Below are positions 15,905 through 26,632 of a stretch of 64,000 bases of DNA, piece by piece. Below the pieces are notes generated by a model. That model searched no databases. It was given only the letters and a program-made list of their open reading frames with translations, and was not told the DNA's origin. Made by a program: the position numbers and the translations under genes. Origin of the DNA: Isoptericola chiayiensis (GTDB taxonomy: Bacteria > Actinomycetota > Actinomycetes > Actinomycetales > Cellulomonadaceae); the NCBI RefSeq assembly GCF_013149805.1, contig NZ_JABEZT010000004.1, positions 210,672 through 274,671 on the forward strand, in the 5' to 3' direction. Numbering within the stretch: position 1 is the first letter of the stretch; each line of letters begins with the position of its first letter.

Positions 15905-17557
15905 GTGACTTCTCCCACGCGCGCCAACCGCTTCCTGAGCGGGCGGCCGGACGCCGAGGCGGCCGAGGAGCTCGGCCTGACCGTGCACGACGTCGCCCGG
16001 GACCTGCGCCGGGACGTCGCCGCGGTCGAGCTGCCGCTGCCCGTCGACGGCGCCGAGGAGGCCCGCGGGTCGCGCGACCGGCTCGTCGCCCAGCTCGACG
16101 AGCACCTGCTGCCGCGGCTCGCCGAGCTCAGCTCGCCCGCCGTCGTCGTCGTCGCCGGGTCCACCGGGGCCGGGAAGTCCACCCTGTACAACTCGCTGCT
16201 CGGCGAGGAGGTCTCCCTGGCCGGGGTGCTGCGCCCCACGACCCGGGAGCCCGTGCTCGCCTTCAACCCCGCGGACGCCGACGTCATCGCCGACGGACCC
16301 GCGACCGAGCTCTCCCGCGTCATCCACCATCCCGGCGTGCCGCGCGGCACGGCGCTCCTCGACGCCCCGGACCTCGACTCGTTCGTCCAGGAGAACCGCA
16401 CCACCGCCCAGCAGCTCCTCGAGGGCGCCGACCTGTGGCTGTTCGTCACCACCGCGTCGCGGTACGGCGACGCGCTGCCCTGGCAGGCGCTGGCCCGCGC
16501 CACCGAGCGGGGGGCGTCGGTGGCGATGGTGCTCAACCGGGTCCCGCAGGAGGACCTGGCCACCATCCGCGGCGACCTCATGGCCCGCCTGCGCGCCCAC
16601 GGCATGACCGACACGCCCCTGTTCGTGGTACCCGACGTCGGCCCGCACGAGGGCCTGCTCGCCGAGAAGGTGGTCCAGCCGGTCAAGCGGTGGCTGCACC
16701 TGCTGGCCGGGCCGGAACGCTCGCGCGCCGTCGTCGTGCGGACCCTCAAGGGTTCCCTCGGCGCGCTGCCCGGCTGGGTCACCTCCCTGGCCGACGCTGT
16801 CGAGAACCAGGCCGCCGCGGCCACCACGCTGCGCCGCGCCGTCGAGGCCGAGGTCCCGGCGGCGCGGCAGCTCGCCCGCGAGGCCGTCGCCGCGGGCGTC
16901 GTGGCCGGGGCGTCCGTCGACGCCCGCTGGCGCGAGCTGTCCGGCACCGCCGGCATCGACCGCGTCAAGGTCAAGGACGGCCGGGCCCGCAGCACCCGGC
17001 GGTCCGGGCGGGCCCGCTCCCGGGCGCTCGAGAGCCTGCGCGACGACGTCGACGGCGCCGCCGTGCGCACCCTCACCGCCGCCGGCGCCCGGGTCGCCGA
17101 CCGGCTGCAGGCCGTGCTCGCCGGCCCGGCCGCACCGCCGGGCGGCGCCCACGTCGCGCCCGACCCGGACGAGCGGGTCGCCGCCCGGGAGGCGGCCGTG
17201 CCCGGGACGGTGGCCGAGTGGGCCGAGACGGCCGATCGTCGCGTCGCCGAGCTGCTCGCCGGCGGCGACGACCGGGCGACGGCGGCGGGCAAGGCGTTCG
17301 GCGACCGCGGCGTCGCCACGCTCCTCCTCGCCGGCGCGGCCGGCAGCGGCGACGCGAACCGGCTGCTCGACCGCGTGCTCGGCGCGAGCGCCGCCGAGGA
17401 GGTCGACGCGCTGCGCACCGACCTCGCCGACCGGGCCGCCGCCGTCGTCGACGCCGAGGTCGACGCGGTCCTCGCCCGGCTGGACTCACCCGACCTGGCG
17501 GACGACGCGGCCACCGCCCTGCGCCTGCGTCTCGCCGAGCTCAGGAGGCTCACGTGA
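15905..17557 (+). CDS. Dynamin-like GTPase, pair 1 upstream member
   Basis: A 550-residue large GTPase. The P-loop is GSTGAGKS (residues 85-92), switch I has LRPTTRE, the G3 motif is DAPDLDS (153-159), and the G4 region reads NRVP (211-214), a weak form of N-K-x-D. After the G domain comes a long helical region. No membrane segment is seen. In Streptomyces, adjacent genes dynA and dynB encode dynamin-like proteins that act together at sporulation septa; this gene and the next have that tandem arrangement, but function here is inferred. The GTG at 15905 follows CAGGAT (15893-15898) by 6 bases. Confidence 0.8.
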   Translation: MTSPTRANRFLSGRPDAEAAEELGLTVHDVARDLRRDVAAVELPLPVDGAEEARGSRDRLVAQLDEHLLPRLAELSSPAVVVVAGSTGAGKSTLYNSLLGEEVSLAGVLRPTTREPVLAFNPADADVIADGPATELSRVIHHPGVPRGTALLDAPDLDSFVQENRTTAQQLLEGADLWLFVTTASRYGDALPWQALARATERGASVAMVLNRVPQEDLATIRGDLMARLRAHGMTDTPLFVVPDVGPHEGLLAEKVVQPVKRWLHLLAGPERSRAVVVRTLKGSLGALPGWVTSLADAVENQAAAATTLRRAVEAEVPAARQLAREAVAAGVVAGASVDARWRELSGTAGIDRVKVKDGRARSTRRSGRARSRALESLRDDVDGAAVRTLTAAGARVADRLQAVLAGPAAPPGGAHVAPDPDERVAAREAAVPGTVAEWAETADRRVAELLAGGDDRATAAGKAFGDRGVATLLLAGAAGSGDANRLLDRVLGASAAEEVDALRTDLADRAAAVVDAEVDAVLARLDSPDLADDAATALRLRLAELRRLT

Positions 17558-19137
17558 CCACCTCGCACGACGCGACCGTCCGGTCCCGCACCGACGACCT
17601 CGCCGAGGCGCTGAGCCTCGCCGGCACCCGCCTCGACGGCGCCACCGCGCAGCGGGTCGGCACCGCCGTCGAGGGCGTCCGGCAGCGCATCGCGCTGGGC
17701 GTGGACCACACCGTCGTGGCGCTCGCGGGCGGCACGGGGTCCGGCAAGTCCAGCCTGTTCAACAAGATCTCCCGTCTCACTTTCGCGGACGTGGGCGTCA
17801 AGCGTCCGACGACGGCCCGCGTCACGGCGTGCTCGTGGTCCGACGTCGCGGACCCGCTGCTGGACTGGATCGGCGTCGACCGCGAGCGCAGGATCGCCCA
17901 CAGCGAGGACCTGGAGGGCGACGGCGCGGGGGCGCTGCAGGGACTGGTGCTCCTGGACCTGCCGGACCACGACTCGGTGGAGCCGGCGCACCGTGAGGTC
18001 GTGGACCGGGTGCTGCCGCTGGTGGACCTGCTGGTGTGGGTCGTGGACCCGCAGAAGTACGCCGACGACGCGCTGCACTCGGGCTACCTGCGCGAGCAGG
18101 TGGGGTCGGAGTCGTCGATGGTGGTGCTGCTCAACCAGGTCGACGCGGTGCCGGACTCGCAGCGGGACAACCTCATCGAGGACCTGGGTCGACTGCTGGC
18201 CGACGACGGCCTGACGGGCGTGCACGTGCAGCCGGTCTCGGCGCGGACGGGCGAGGGCGTCGCGGCGGTGCGCGAGATCCTCGAGGAGGCCTGCGGTCGC
18301 CGGTCGGTGGCGGCGGGCCGCGCGGCCGCCGAGCTGGACTCGGCGGCGCGGGCCCTGCTGGCGCAGACGCCGGGTGACGTGCCGTGGCAGATGGACGCGG
18401 CGGTGGACCGCGAGCTGGAGCCGATGGTGCAGGCCACCGGCCTGGACGCGGTGGCCAGCCAGGTGGGTGCGGCGGTGCGCAACGGTTACGGCATGCCGGA
18501 GGTGCCGGCCCCGGACCGGGACGCGATCGCGTTGTCCCGGGCGCGCTGGCTCACGCGGGCGGGTGCGGTGCTGCGTCCGGGCTGGCAGCGGTCGTTGGCG
18601 GAGTCGGCGGCCGGGGCAGACCAGCTGCGGGCGGCGGTGACGGCGGCGTTGCGGGACCTGGACCTGGACGTGCGGGGGCCGCGGTCCTCACGGGCGCTGT
18701 GGCGCGCGGCGTGGGGGTGCCTGGGTCTGGGCGTGGTCCTGGTCGTCCTGGGGGTGCTGGCGCTGACGGGCGTGCTGCCGGTCGCGGCGCCGTGGGACGT
18801 GACGCTGGCGGCGGGCGGTGGCGTGCTGCTGGTGGTCGCCGCGGTGCTCGCGGTCGTGCGGTCCGTGGCGCGGCGGCGCCAGGCGGCGAGGCGGCGGGCG
18901 GAGGTCGCCTCGCAGGGGCGTGCCGCGGTGCGCGGGGTGCTCGTCGAGCTGCTGGGCGAGCCGACCGGAAAGGTGCTGGGGGAGCACCGACGGGTGCGCG
19001 AGCTGGCGACGGGGGCGCGGGACCTGCCGTCGTCGGCACCGGTGACGGGGGCCGTCCGGCTACCCACCGACGGTGATCTGGAGGCGGCGTCCACAGGCTC
19101 GGCGGGCGGGGCGGACAGGGCCACGGCCGGCGCGTGA
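17554..19137 (+). CDS. Dynamin-like membrane GTPase, pair 1 downstream member
   Basis: A 527-residue GTPase with P-loop GGTGSGKS (59-66), KRPTTARV switch I, G3 DLPDHDS (135-141), G4 NQVD (194-197) and VSARTGEG as G5. Two hydrophobic segments at about 387-408 and 417-437 form a membrane hairpin, followed by a basic stretch. It overlaps the preceding GTPase gene by GTGA and has AGGAGG upstream, so the two proteins are made together and probably form a hetero-complex at the membrane. It is paralogous to 24907-26589. Confidence 0.82.
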   Translation: MTTSHDATVRSRTDDLAEALSLAGTRLDGATAQRVGTAVEGVRQRIALGVDHTVVALAGGTGSGKSSLFNKISRLTFADVGVKRPTTARVTACSWSDVADPLLDWIGVDRERRIAHSEDLEGDGAGALQGLVLLDLPDHDSVEPAHREVVDRVLPLVDLLVWVVDPQKYADDALHSGYLREQVGSESSMVVLLNQVDAVPDSQRDNLIEDLGRLLADDGLTGVHVQPVSARTGEGVAAVREILEEACGRRSVAAGRAAAELDSAARALLAQTPGDVPWQMDAAVDRELEPMVQATGLDAVASQVGAAVRNGYGMPEVPAPDRDAIALSRARWLTRAGAVLRPGWQRSLAESAAGADQLRAAVTAALRDLDLDVRGPRSSRALWRAAWGCLGLGVVLVVLGVLALTGVLPVAAPWDVTLAAGGGVLLVVAAVLAVVRSVARRRQAARRRAEVASQGRAAVRGVLVELLGEPTGKVLGEHRRVRELATGARDLPSSAPVTGAVRLPTDGDLEAASTGSAGGADRATAGA

Positions 19138-19190
19138 ACCTGGGTCCGAGCGGCCGGCACGGTGCCGGCCACCGGACCTCAGGAGGACGC

Positions 19191-19772
19191 ATGAGCCAGG
19201 CCACCGTGACCTTGACGGGATACGTGGGGACCATGCCGCCGCTGCACCTGTCGGCGAACCAGGTGCCGTGGACCAGCTTCCGGGTGGCGAGCACCCGGCG
19301 GGTGCGGGACGGCGTCACCGGCGAGTGGCAGGACGGGCGGACCACCTGGTTCACCGTCAAGGCGTTCGGGCGGGCGGCCCGCACCGTGACGGCGTCGCTG
19401 GTGCAGGGCCAGCCGGTGGTGGTCACCGGGCGGCTGTCGAGCGAGGAGTGGGTCGACAAGGAGGGCAGGGAGCGGTACGCGCTGATCGTCGAGGCGGACG
19501 CCGTCGGCCCGGACGCGACCCGCGGCCTGACGAGCTACACGAAGGTGGTGCTCGACGAGCTGCCCGGGCAGCCCGGTCCGGGTGGCGGCCAGGGGCAGCG
19601 TCCGGACCCGTGGCAGACGGGTCTGGCCACGCAGTCGTCCGGCGGGGCGGGCGAGGTGCCCCCGGGCGCGGTGCCCTCGGCGTCGGACGACGGCTCGGCG
19701 GACGAGGACGACGTCGAGGAGTCCCTGACGGGCGCGGCGCGGCCGGCGGACGTCGAGCCCGTCGGCGCCTGA
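19191..19772 (+). CDS. ssb: Single-stranded DNA-binding protein, atypical tail
   Basis: A 193-residue OB-fold protein: VTLTGYVGTMPPLHL, VPWTSFRVASTRRVRDG, WFTVKAFGRAARTVTASLVQGQPVVVTGRLSSEEWVDKEG. The first ~115 residues form the DNA-binding domain; the rest is Gly/Gln/Ser-rich and acidic. It ends ADVEPVGA and lacks the DDDIPF-type tip that recruits partners in house-keeping SSB, so this is probably a second, specialised SSB. AGGAGG lies 5-6 bases before the ATG. It is 53 bases downstream of the dynamin pair, possibly in the same transcript. Confidence 0.85.
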   Translation: MSQATVTLTGYVGTMPPLHLSANQVPWTSFRVASTRRVRDGVTGEWQDGRTTWFTVKAFGRAARTVTASLVQGQPVVVTGRLSSEEWVDKEGRERYALIVEADAVGPDATRGLTSYTKVVLDELPGQPGPGGGQGQRPDPWQTGLATQSSGGAGEVPPGAVPSASDDGSADEDDVEESLTGAARPADVEPVGA

Positions 19773-19874
19773 CCGGACGGCGTCGCGTAGGCTGGGGGAC
19801 CGGTCGCACGCCGGTCCGCCGGCCTGCCTGCCGCAATCCCTGACGAAGCGCGATCGAACGGTGGAAACGAGCCC

Positions 19875-21557
<1,683 letters not shown>

Positions 21558-21561
21558 CCCC

Positions 21562-21588
21562 GCGCACCCTGCGCACCCTGCGCACCCC
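21562..21588 (+). repeat. Three tandem 9-bp repeats
   Basis: GCGCACCCT, GCGCACCCT and GCGCACCCC lie in tandem directly after the ettA stop codon and just before the hairpin at 21591-21662. Confidence 0.9.
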
Positions 21589-21590
21589 GC

Positions 21591-21662
21591 GCTGTGGGCG
21601 TGATTTCTGGCCCGACATGTCCGGATTGCCGGTCTCTCGTCTGCAGGAATCACGCCCACAGC
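21591..21662. repeat. GCTGTGGGC-family inverted repeat, copy 1
   Basis: Arms GCTGTGGGCGTGATT (21591-21605) and AATCACGCCCACAGC (21648-21662) are perfect complements around a 42-base interior containing CTGCAGG. It is related to the element at 22689-22752: same outer arms, and CTGCAGG near one end when that copy is read on the other strand. The two copies bracket the phosphotransferase gene. Confidence 0.9.
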
Positions 21663-21716
21663 ACGTCCCGGTGAAAACGAGTTGAGTCGCCGAGCGTCGC
21701 GCGACAGGGTCGGCGC

Positions 21717-22667
21717 ATGGCATCGGTGACCACGCGACGTCGTCCCACCTGGGACCAGATCCCCCCGGAGGTGCGCGCCGCCGTCGAGCAGCGACTCGGT
21801 GCGCGCGTGACCGGATGGACCAGCCACGACGGCGGACACTCGCCCGGCCTGGCGTCCACGCTGCGCACGGACGACGGCACCGTGTTCGTCAAGGCCGTGC
21901 CGGTGTCCCACGGGTACTCGGCGCGAGCGAACCGGCAGGAGGCGGCGCGGATGAGCGCGCTGCCGACGGGGGTGCCCGCGCCGCGTGCCCACTGGCTCCA
22001 GGAGATCGACGCCGACGGCGGCTGGGTCGCGGTCGCCTTCGAGGCGATCGACGGCCGTGCGCCGACGACGCCCCTGGCCGGGGACGACCTCGACGCGCTG
22101 GCCCGGCTGGCTCGCGAGATCGGGTCGTACCAGATCGCCTCCGGAGAGCTGCCGGAGCTCGCCGACCAGCTGCCCTTCACCGAGACCTCCGGCCTCGCCG
22201 CAGACCGACCTGCCGGCCTCGCGACCTACGACCCGTGGTTCGTGCAGAACGTGGAGCGGGTGGCCGACCTCGAGGAGCAGGCTCCCGAAGCCGTCCGCGG
22301 GAACGCCGTGGTGCACGGCGACCTGCGCGGCGACAACGCCGTGCTCGTCGGCGACGGGGGCAGCGTGCGGGCCCTGGCAGTCGACTGGGCGCAGGCCGGC
22401 CGCGGCTGCGCGTTCCACGACCTGTGCGGGCTGCTCCCCTCCGTCCACGCTGGGGGAGGCCCGCCGCCCGAGGACGTCCTGGCCCGCCACCCGCTGCCGC
22501 CCGGCACCGACGACGACGCCGTCGACGCGTGGCTGGCCGCGCTCACCGGCTACTTCGTCTCCCAGTCCCTGGAACCGGCGCCGCCCGGGGTACCGCACCT
22601 GCGCGGCAACCAGCGCGCGAACGCCGAGGTCTGCATCGCCTGGCTGCGCCGCCGCCTGCGCTCCTGA
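21717..22667 (+). CDS. Aminoglycoside phosphotransferase-family kinase-like protein
   Basis: A 316-residue protein of the APH/choline kinase fold. It shows TVFVKAVP with the ATP-binding lysine, the catalytic Brenner motif VVHGDLRGDNAVLV with the essential Asp and Asn, and ALAVDWAQAGRG, where the usual metal-binding aspartate is followed by Trp. The substrate is not known; most chromosomal relatives are not resistance genes. The ATG at 21717 lies 6 bases after CAGGGT (21705-21710), a leaderless layout. The gene is framed by two related inverted repeats (21591-21662 and 22689-22752), so it may have arrived as a unit. Confidence 0.78.
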   Translation: MASVTTRRRPTWDQIPPEVRAAVEQRLGARVTGWTSHDGGHSPGLASTLRTDDGTVFVKAVPVSHGYSARANRQEAARMSALPTGVPAPRAHWLQEIDADGGWVAVAFEAIDGRAPTTPLAGDDLDALARLAREIGSYQIASGELPELADQLPFTETSGLAADRPAGLATYDPWFVQNVERVADLEEQAPEAVRGNAVVHGDLRGDNAVLVGDGGSVRALAVDWAQAGRGCAFHDLCGLLPSVHAGGGPPPEDVLARHPLPPGTDDDAVDAWLAALTGYFVSQSLEPAPPGVPHLRGNQRANAEVCIAWLRRRLRS

Positions 22668-22688
22668 CCCCGACCCCCTCCCGGCGCC

Positions 22689-22752
22689 CGCTGTGGGCAT
22701 GAAACCTGCAGGTCGCGAGCGATGATCGCCGGCAGATCTCATGCCCACAGCG
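22689..22752. repeat. GCTGTGGGC-family inverted repeat, copy 2
   Basis: Arms CGCTGTGGGCATGA (22689-22702) and TCATGCCCACAGCG (22739-22752) are perfect complements; the interior includes CCTGCAGG. It sits 21 bases after the phosphotransferase stop and before the second dynamin pair. Confidence 0.9.
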
Positions 22753-22819
22753 GTGACCGGGCGACACGACGACGGCCGAGGTGACCGGACCCGACGTCCG
22801 ATGTGTGCAGACTGGGCAC

Positions 22820-24910
22820 ATGACCGAGACCGGCGCTCCCGAGGACCCGCCCGCGTCGTCGAGCGACCACGCGGGTGGCCCTGCCGACGACCGCGACGGC
22901 GCCGCCCCCGCCGAGGCGGTCACGGCCAGCTCCGCCCTGACCCCGGACTCCGGCACGGCGGCGCTGCTCGACGCCCTCGACACGCTGCGCGCCCGGCTGG
23001 GTGCCCTGCGGCTCCCGCTCGAGGCGCCCGGGGTCCACCACGCCCGCACCGACCTGGCGCGTGCGACCGACCAGCTCGACGACTACCTGCTGCCCCGGCT
23101 GCGCGCCGAGCGGGCGCCGCTGCTCGTCGTCGTCGGCGGGTCCACGGGGGCCGGCAAGTCCACGCTGGTCAACTCGCTGCTCGGCGAGCAGGCCACCACC
23201 CCAGGGGTGCTGCGGCCGACCACCCGGTCACCCGTGCTGATCCACCACCCGATGGACGGGCGCTGGTTCTCCTCCGACCGTGTGCTGCCCGGGCTCGCGC
23301 GCACCACCGAGCACGGGTCGGCGGGCACACCCGCGTCCGCGGAGTCGGGTGCCGCCGCAGGGGCCCGTGTCCTGCGGCTGGTGGCCTCCAGCAGCCTGCC
23401 CCAGGGGCTCGCGCTGCTGGACGCCCCGGACGTCGACTCCGTGGAGGAGGCGAACCGCGAGCTCGCCACCCAGCTCCTGGGTGCCGCCGACCTGTGGCTG
23501 TTCGTCACGACGGCGGCCCGCTACGCGGACGCGGTGCCGTGGGAGCTGCTCGCCACGGCGGCCGGCCGGCGGGCGCAGGTGGCGCTGGTGCTGGACCGCG
23601 TCGACCCGGGGACCGAGGAGGTCGCGACCGACCTGCGCAGGCTCATGCGCGAGCACGGCCTGGCGGACGCGGCGCTGTTCGTCGTGCCCGAGGCCACGGG
23701 TGCGGACACGATGGTCGACGGGCTGCTGCCGGAGTCGGCCGTCGGCGAGCTCGCCACGTGGCTGTCCGGGCTCGGCGGCGACCCGGACTCGCGCGCGCGC
23801 GTCATCGCGGCCACCCGCGACGGCGTCGTCGAGGACCTGGTGCGGCGCAGCAACGACCTCGCTGCGGCCGCAGACGACCAGCACGCCGCCGACGCCCGTC
23901 TGCGGGAGGCCGTCGAGCGTCATCACGCCGAGGCGCTGCGCCAGGTGGAGGTGGCCACGTCCGACGGCGCGCTGCTGCGCGGCGAGGTGCTGGCCCGCTG
24001 GCAGGACTTCGTCGGCACGGGGGAGTTCTTCCGGGCGGTCGAGGCCGGTGTCGGCAAGGTCCGGGACGCCGTCGGCCGGTTCTTCCGCGGGCGTCCCAAG
24101 GAGGCGCCGCAGGTGGAGCAGGCGATCGCGCACGGCCTGGAGTCGGTGGTGCTCGACGCCGCCGAGCAGGCGGCCGAGCAGACCTACGCGGACTGGCGGG
24201 GCGACGCCGCCGGTGCGGGGCTGCTCGACGGGCTGGAGCTGTCCCGCACGGCCTCGGGCCTGCGCCCGGAGGTCGCCGAGTCCATCCGCGCGTGGCAGGG
24301 CGACGTGCTCGCCCTCGTGCGCGAGCAGGGCGAGTCGCGTCGCGGGACCGCCCGCGCCCTGTCCTTCGGCGTCAACGCGCTCGGCGTCAGCCTGATGGTC
24401 GTCGTGTTCGCCTCGACGGCGGGTCTGTCGGGCCTCGAGGTCGGGATCGCGGGCGGTACCGCGGTCGCCGCGCAGAAGCTCCTGGAGGCCGTGTTCGGGG
24501 ACGACGCCGTGCGCCGGCTGGCCGCGCAGGCCAAGGACCGGCTGAGCGCCCGCGTCGACGCGGTGCTGCGCGGCCAGGCCGCCCGGTACACCTCCCAGCT
24601 CGACGCGCTCGGCACCGACGACGTGCGTGGCGACCGGCTGCGCGAGGCGGCCCGCGCCGTCTCGGACGCGGCGCGCGCCGAGCATGCCGCTCGTCCGCAG
24701 CCCGCGGACGGGCTCACGCGGCCGTGGAGCGGCGGGCTGCTGCGTGGTGCCGGCACGTTCCGCCCTCCGACGAGCCCCGACGGCGTGCCCGTCGCACCGG
24801 GTACGACGGCGGGCACCGGCACCGGCGCCGCGTCGCCGGGGGACGACGGCGAGCCCGCACCGGTGCACCGGCCGTTCTGGCGCCGTTGGCGACGCAAGGA
24901 GCAGGGATGA
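22820..24910 (+). CDS. Dynamin-like GTPase, pair 2 upstream member
   Basis: A 696-residue GTPase paralogous to 15905-17557. P-loop GSTGAGKS (107-114), LRPTTRS switch I, G3 DAPDVDS (201-207), G4 DRVD (259-262). Unlike its paralogue it has a hydrophobic region at about 515-550 (FGVNALGVSLMVVVFASTAG and following), a likely membrane-insertion segment, and a Pro/Gly-rich tail ending WRRWRRKEQG. The N-terminal 40 residues are acidic and disordered. The ATG at 22820 follows CAGACT (22808-22813) by 6 bases. Membrane remodelling is inferred from the family. Confidence 0.8.
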   Translation: MTETGAPEDPPASSSDHAGGPADDRDGAAPAEAVTASSALTPDSGTAALLDALDTLRARLGALRLPLEAPGVHHARTDLARATDQLDDYLLPRLRAERAPLLVVVGGSTGAGKSTLVNSLLGEQATTPGVLRPTTRSPVLIHHPMDGRWFSSDRVLPGLARTTEHGSAGTPASAESGAAAGARVLRLVASSSLPQGLALLDAPDVDSVEEANRELATQLLGAADLWLFVTTAARYADAVPWELLATAAGRRAQVALVLDRVDPGTEEVATDLRRLMREHGLADAALFVVPEATGADTMVDGLLPESAVGELATWLSGLGGDPDSRARVIAATRDGVVEDLVRRSNDLAAAADDQHAADARLREAVERHHAEALRQVEVATSDGALLRGEVLARWQDFVGTGEFFRAVEAGVGKVRDAVGRFFRGRPKEAPQVEQAIAHGLESVVLDAAEQAAEQTYADWRGDAAGAGLLDGLELSRTASGLRPEVAESIRAWQGDVLALVREQGESRRGTARALSFGVNALGVSLMVVVFASTAGLSGLEVGIAGGTAVAAQKLLEAVFGDDAVRRLAAQAKDRLSARVDAVLRGQAARYTSQLDALGTDDVRGDRLREAARAVSDAARAEHAARPQPADGLTRPWSGGLLRGAGTFRPPTSPDGVPVAPGTTAGTGTGAASPGDDGEPAPVHRPFWRRWRRKEQG

Positions 24911-26589
24911 AGCCGGATCTGGCCACGCGGACCGACGCGTTGGAGCGCGCCGCGGCGGCGGGGCGGGGTCGGCTCGACCGCGAGCTCGCGGACGCGGCGC
25001 GCGGCGTCGTCGACCGTGCCCGCGAGCGCGGGGGCCTCGGCCCGGAGCACACCGTGGCCGCCCTGGCCGGGGCGACCGGGTCGGGCAAGTCGAGCGTGCT
25101 CAACGCCGTCGCGGACGCCGAGCTGGCGGCACCCGGCATCCACCGGCCGACGACGTCGCACGCCCTGGCCGCGGTGTGGGGCGAGGGTGCGGACGACCTG
25201 CTCGACTGGCTGGACGTGCCCCGGCGGCACGCGATGGACCCGGCCCCGGAACCTGCCGCGGGGACCGGTGGCGGGCTGCTGCGGCGTGTGCGCCCGCCGG
25301 CGGGGATCAGCTCCGGTCTGGTGCTGCTAGACCTGCCGGACCACGACTCGGTCGTCGTGGAGCACCGGGTGCGCGCCGAGCGACTGGTCGAGCGCGCCGA
25401 CCTGCTGGTGTGGGTCGTGGACCCGCAGAAGTATGCGGACGCGGCGCTGCACGAACGCTACCTGCGGCCGCTGGCCGGCCGTTCCGACGTCGTCGTGGTG
25501 GCGCTGAACCAGGTGGACCGGCTCGGCAGGGACGAGCGGGAGGCCGTCCTGGCCGACCTGCGGCGCCTGGTCGCCGCCGACGGGCTGTCCGGCGCCCGCG
25601 TGCTGCCCGTCTCGGCGCGGACCGGAGAGGGTGTCGACGCGCTGCGGAGCCTGCTGGCCGAGGCGGCCCGACGTCGTGAGGCGGCGACCGCGCGCCTGAC
25701 CGCCGACACCCGTGCGGTGGCCGCCCGCGTCGTGGACGCCTGCGGACAGGCGCCCCCGGCGAAGGCGGCCGACCGTGCGGAGGGCCCGCTGGTCGACGCG
25801 CTCGAGGAGGCCGCGGGGGTCACCACCGTGGTGGAAGCGGTCCGCACGTCGGTGCGCCGCGACGCCCGGCTGGCTACCGGCTGGCCGGTGACGCGCTGGC
25901 TGTCGCGCCTGCGCAAGGACCCGCTGCAGCGCCTGGGGCTGCGCAGCGACCAGCTGCGCGTCCCGGCCGACCGTCCGGACCTGGCGCGCACCTCCCTGCC
26001 GCAGACGCGTCCGGGCGTGCAGGCGGCGACGGGCACGGCCGTGCGCTCGTACGTGGACCGGGTGACCGCCGGGGCACCGGACGCCTGGGTCCTGGCCGCG
26101 CGGGAGCGGGCGAGCGGCGCCGTGGACCGGCTCCCCGACGCCCTCGACCAGGCGGTGGTGTCGACCGGACTGGAGGCCGAGCGTCGGCCGCGGTGGTGGC
26201 GCCTGGTCGGCGTGCTGCAGTGGCTGCTGCTGGCCGCGGCCGTGGTGGGGCTCGCCTGGCTGGGCGCCTCGGCCCTGCTGTCGTACTTCCAGCTGCCGCC
26301 GCTGCTGATGCCGGTGCTCACGCTGGACCTCACCGGCTGGGGCGGTGGCACGTTCGACGTGCCCTGGCCGACGCTCCTGGCGCTCGGCGGCGTCGCGGCC
26401 GGGCTGCTGCTGGCGCTGCTCGCCCGGTGGTGGGGTGCCTGGGGTGCCCGACGCCGGTCCCGGCGGGTGCGCCGTCGGTTGCGCGAGTCGGTGCTCGCCG
26501 TGGCCCGCACGGAGCTGCGCGAACCGGTCGCCGAGGAGCTCGCCGCCCTGGAGACGTGCCGGCAGGCGGCCCGCACGGCCGCGGCCTGA
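24907..26589 (+). CDS. Dynamin-like membrane GTPase, pair 2 downstream member
   Basis: A 560-residue GTPase paralogous to 17554-19137. P-loop GATGSGKS (55-62), HRPTTSHA switch I, G3 DLPDHDS near residue 142, G4 NQVD near 201, G5 VSARTGEG. Two membrane segments at about 437-463 and 487-507. AAGGAG precedes an ATG that overlaps the stop of the upstream GTPase gene (ATGA), the same coupled arrangement as in pair 1. The shared WVVDPQKYAD stretch after G3 shows the two downstream members are close relatives. Confidence 0.82.
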   Translation: MKPDLATRTDALERAAAAGRGRLDRELADAARGVVDRARERGGLGPEHTVAALAGATGSGKSSVLNAVADAELAAPGIHRPTTSHALAAVWGEGADDLLDWLDVPRRHAMDPAPEPAAGTGGGLLRRVRPPAGISSGLVLLDLPDHDSVVVEHRVRAERLVERADLLVWVVDPQKYADAALHERYLRPLAGRSDVVVVALNQVDRLGRDEREAVLADLRRLVAADGLSGARVLPVSARTGEGVDALRSLLAEAARRREAATARLTADTRAVAARVVDACGQAPPAKAADRAEGPLVDALEEAAGVTTVVEAVRTSVRRDARLATGWPVTRWLSRLRKDPLQRLGLRSDQLRVPADRPDLARTSLPQTRPGVQAATGTAVRSYVDRVTAGAPDAWVLAARERASGAVDRLPDALDQAVVSTGLEAERRPRWWRLVGVLQWLLLAAAVVGLAWLGASALLSYFQLPPLLMPVLTLDLTGWGGGTFDVPWPTLLALGGVAAGLLLALLARWWGAWGARRRSRRVRRRLRESVLAVARTELREPVAEELAALETCRQAARTAAA

Positions 26590-26632
26590 CGCCGTCGTCG
26601 GCGTCGTGGCGCCGTCGTGCGACGATGCGGGC

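Noticed and set aside
19152..19170. Hairpin between the pair 1 dynamin gene and ssb as terminator
   Set aside because: The stem GGCCGGCAC/GTGCCGGCC leaves a single-base loop, so it would not fold as drawn, and ssb has no separate strong promoter.
21717..22667. Antibiotic resistance gene
   Set aside because: The kinase motif is present, but APH-fold genes in actinobacterial chromosomes mostly act on other small molecules; nothing here shows a drug substrate.
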